DNA of 15,887 nt from Bacteroidales bacterium (GTDB lineage Bacteria; Bacteroidota; Bacteroidia; Bacteroidales; B18-G4): positions 1-15,887 of the forward strand of contig JAUXCL010000033.1 of assembly GCA_030618905.1 (NCBI GenBank), given 5' to 3'. Below are positions 14,365 to 15,887 of this stretch, one piece after another (the stretch's first letter is position 1; each line of letters opens with the position of its first letter). A model generated the notes under the pieces. The model saw only the letters and a list, made by a program, of their open reading frames with translations. It did no database searches and was not told where the DNA came from. The translations under genes were made by a program, and so were the position numbers.

Positions 14365-15276
14365 ATGTTCAATAAATTTATTGCGGGCATTTTACCATAC
14401 ATGCCGAAAAAGCTGATCTGGATATTTTCAAAGCGATACATTGCAGGTGTTACCATCCAGGATGCCATCCGGGTTTCAAAGAAATTCAATACTGAAGACA
14501 TTAAAGTTACCATTGATCTGCTGGGTGAATTTATAACCACACTGGACCAGGCTGAAGACAATAAAAATCAATACCTGGATATTATTGAAGCGATTGAAAA
14601 AGAAAGTATTAACGGCAATTATTCCCTGAAGCCAACAATGTTTGGATTACTTCTGGACAAGGATGTATGTTACAGGAACATCCGTGAAATTGTCGTGAAA
14701 GCTGTTGAACATGACAATTTTATCCGTGTTGACATGGAAGATTCACAATGCACGGATCTGGAAATTGATATGTTCAGGAAACTAAAAGAAGAATTCCCGA
14801 AAAATGTAGGCCTGGTCTTTCAATCATACCTGAAAAGGACATTAGATGACATTAAAGGGCTGCAGGATCTGAACACTGCGGAAATCCCAATCTCTTACCG
14901 CTTATGTAAAGGGATTTATGTTGAACCGGAAGAGATTGCTTTCAAGAAAAGGGATGAGATCAACGAACATTTCCTGAAAGACCTGGAATATATGTTTCAG
15001 CATAAGATCTATGTGGGTATAGCTACCCATGATAAGTTATTGGTGAATGGCGCTTATCAGCTTATTGATCATTACAATGTGCCCGGGCACATGTACGAAT
15101 TTCAAATGCTTTATGGCGTGACACCCGAATTACGCAAATCAATCGTAGAAAAAGGTCATGTCATGCGCATATATGTTCCCTATGGCGAACAATGGTTTGC
15201 CTATTCTACAAGGCGCCTGAAAGAAAACCCCCAAATGGCCAACCATATCATCAAAGCCTTATTCGTAAGAGGGTAA
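14365..15276 (+). CDS. Proline dehydrogenase (monofunctional, FAD-dependent)
   Basis: This 303-aa protein oxidises proline to pyrroline-5-carboxylate with transfer of electrons through FAD to the respiratory chain, the first step of proline breakdown to glutamate. The conserved barrel motifs are in order: LKPT (88-91), RVDMEDS (121-127), RLCKGIY (179-185), ATHD (220-223), YEFQMLYG (244-251), RIYVPYG (268-274) and YSTRRLKEN (280-288). The paired Arg 283-284 and Glu 287 match the substrate-binding residues of the PutA proline dehydrogenase domain. No P5C dehydrogenase domain is fused, so that enzyme must be encoded elsewhere. It is transcribed away from the DUF177 operon. An in-frame ATG at 14401 is a less likely start. 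Confidence 0.93.
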   Translation: MFNKFIAGILPYMPKKLIWIFSKRYIAGVTIQDAIRVSKKFNTEDIKVTIDLLGEFITTLDQAEDNKNQYLDIIEAIEKESINGNYSLKPTMFGLLLDKDVCYRNIREIVVKAVEHDNFIRVDMEDSQCTDLEIDMFRKLKEEFPKNVGLVFQSYLKRTLDDIKGLQDLNTAEIPISYRLCKGIYVEPEEIAFKKRDEINEHFLKDLEYMFQHKIYVGIATHDKLLVNGAYQLIDHYNVPGHMYEFQMLYGVTPELRKSIVEKGHVMRIYVPYGEQWFAYSTRRLKENPQMANHIIKALFVRG

Positions 15277-15356
15277 ACCAGCAGGTAAACAAGGTAAATT
15301 ATTAGCAACAATTTCTCTATTCTTTACTGATGTATTGTGTATTAGTCTGGTTTTTA

Positions 15357-15387
15357 TTGAATAAGTGCTGGTTTTTTCCTAATTTTG
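15357..15387 (+). promoter_or_regulatory. Bacteroidetes-type promoter of the glycogen synthase gene (TTG-N20-TAATTTTG)
   Basis: TTG (15357-15359), 20 bases, then TAATTTTG (15380-15387), matching TAnnTTTG, 30 bases before the ATG at 15418. The glycogen synthase therefore has its own promoter in the 141-base gap after proline dehydrogenase. Confidence 0.7.
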
Positions 15388-15417
15388 TATTTTATTTCAA
15401 AACGAACAACCTATGTA

Positions 15418-15887
15418 ATGGAAAAAGTCAGAGTGCTATTTATTGCTCAGGAGATCACACCTTATCTCGAGGAAAGCCACATGTCGAATATTTGCAGACA
15501 CCTGCCACAGGGTATTCAGGAGAGGGGGCGTGAGATCAGAACTTTTATGCCCCGGTATGGCAATGTAAATGAAAGAAGAAACCAATTACATGAAGTAATA
15601 CGATTGTCAGGGATGAACCTCATCATTGACGATACTGACCATCCGCTGATCATCAAAGTTGCCAGCATCCAGCAAGCAAGGATGCAGATATATTTTATTG
15701 ACAATGAAGATTACTTTCAAAGAAAATATGAAATATACGACAAGAATGGGAAATTCTTTGATGACAATGATGAACGGTCTATTTTCTTTAGCCGTGGCGT
15801 ATTGGAAACTGTAAAAAAGCTCGGATGGAGTCCTGATATTGTCCATTGCCATGGTTGGATCACCAACCTGATTCCAATGTACATCAA
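15418..15887 (+). CDS. glgA: Glycogen/starch synthase (GT5), N-terminal part, cut by window edge
   Basis: The frame is open from the ATG at 15418 to the right edge (156 codons). The N-terminal Rossmann half of a GT5 glycosyltransferase is visible: VRVLFIAQEITPYL at the start, IRTFMPRYG, LHEVIRLSGMNLIIDDTDHP, a long YFIDNEDYFQRK stretch, and HCHGWITNL near the edge, which matches the HxHxW segment of the family. These enzymes extend alpha-1,4-glucan from a nucleotide-glucose donor. The usual K-x-G-G motif after the first strand is replaced by LEESHMSN. This Bacteroidetes-type N-terminus is familiar to me from homologues annotated as glycogen/starch synthase. Donor preference cannot be judged without the C-terminal half. 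Confidence 0.92.
   Translation, partial: MEKVRVLFIAQEITPYLEESHMSNICRHLPQGIQERGREIRTFMPRYGNVNERRNQLHEVIRLSGMNLIIDDTDHPLIIKVASIQQARMQIYFIDNEDYFQRKYEIYDKNGKFFDDNDERSIFFSRGVLETVKKLGWSPDIVHCHGWITNLIPMYI

Noticed and set aside
15272..15298. Three copies of GGTAAA after the proline dehydrogenase stop
   Set aside because: They are short, unevenly spaced (12 and 9 bases) and AT-rich; chance is enough.
15277..15372. ACCAGCA (15277-15283) and TGCTGGT (15366-15372) followed by T residues, as a terminator of proline dehydrogenase
   Set aside because: The loop would be 82 bases and would contain part of the next promoter; a 7-bp stem that far apart is not credible.
1..15887. tRNA, rRNA, CRISPR array, transposase, phage or integrase genes
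   Set aside because: I looked for them on both strands and saw none; no regular spacer-repeat pattern is present.

Overview
The window looks like chromosomal DNA of a member of the Bacteroidota (Bacteroidetes). Four signs agree: a type IX secretion (Por) sorting tail on a secreted protein, several promoters of the phylum-specific form TTTG/TTG-N20-TAnnTTTG, the gene order DUF177-rpmF-plsX-fabH, and a glycogen synthase whose N-terminus is of the Bacteroidetes type. Almost everything is on the minus strand (1 to about 14092). The last two genes, from 14365 on, run on the plus strand, so there is one divergent promoter region at about 14093-14364.

Layout. (a) 1-4232: two large secreted proteins, a PNGase F-like peptide:N-glycosidase running off the left edge and an Asp-box (BNR) beta-propeller protein with a type IX sorting tail. 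(b) 4233-4610: a non-coding gap filled mostly by an unexplained element of about 260 bp bounded by perfect 18-bp inverted repeats. (c) 4611-7389: a stand-alone elongation factor G gene and an unrecognised exported protein of 193 aa, separated by a strong intrinsic terminator. (d) 7500-11227: glutaminyl-tRNA synthetase with its own promoter and, upstream of it, a likely co-transcribed set of ECF sigma factor, small two-helix membrane protein (possible anti-sigma) and fructosamine-kinase-family protein. (e) 11337-14092: the operon DUF177/YceD, ribosomal protein L32, PlsX, FabH, which joins phospholipid and fatty-acid initiation to ribosome biogenesis. (f) 14365-15887: proline dehydrogenase and the start of a GT5 glycogen synthase.

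Most of the window is housekeeping. The points most worth a second look are the PNGase F homologue beside a secreted Asp-box propeller, the inverted-repeat element after the EF-G gene, an array of inverted heptamers in the divergent intergenic region, and the sigma/membrane-protein pair with a possible self-activated promoter. For DUF177, EF-G and FabH the longest open frame is not the likely gene. DUF177 probably starts at a GTG behind AGGAGG, and EF-G and FabH at internal ATGs. All readings come from inspecting the sequence; no database search was run.
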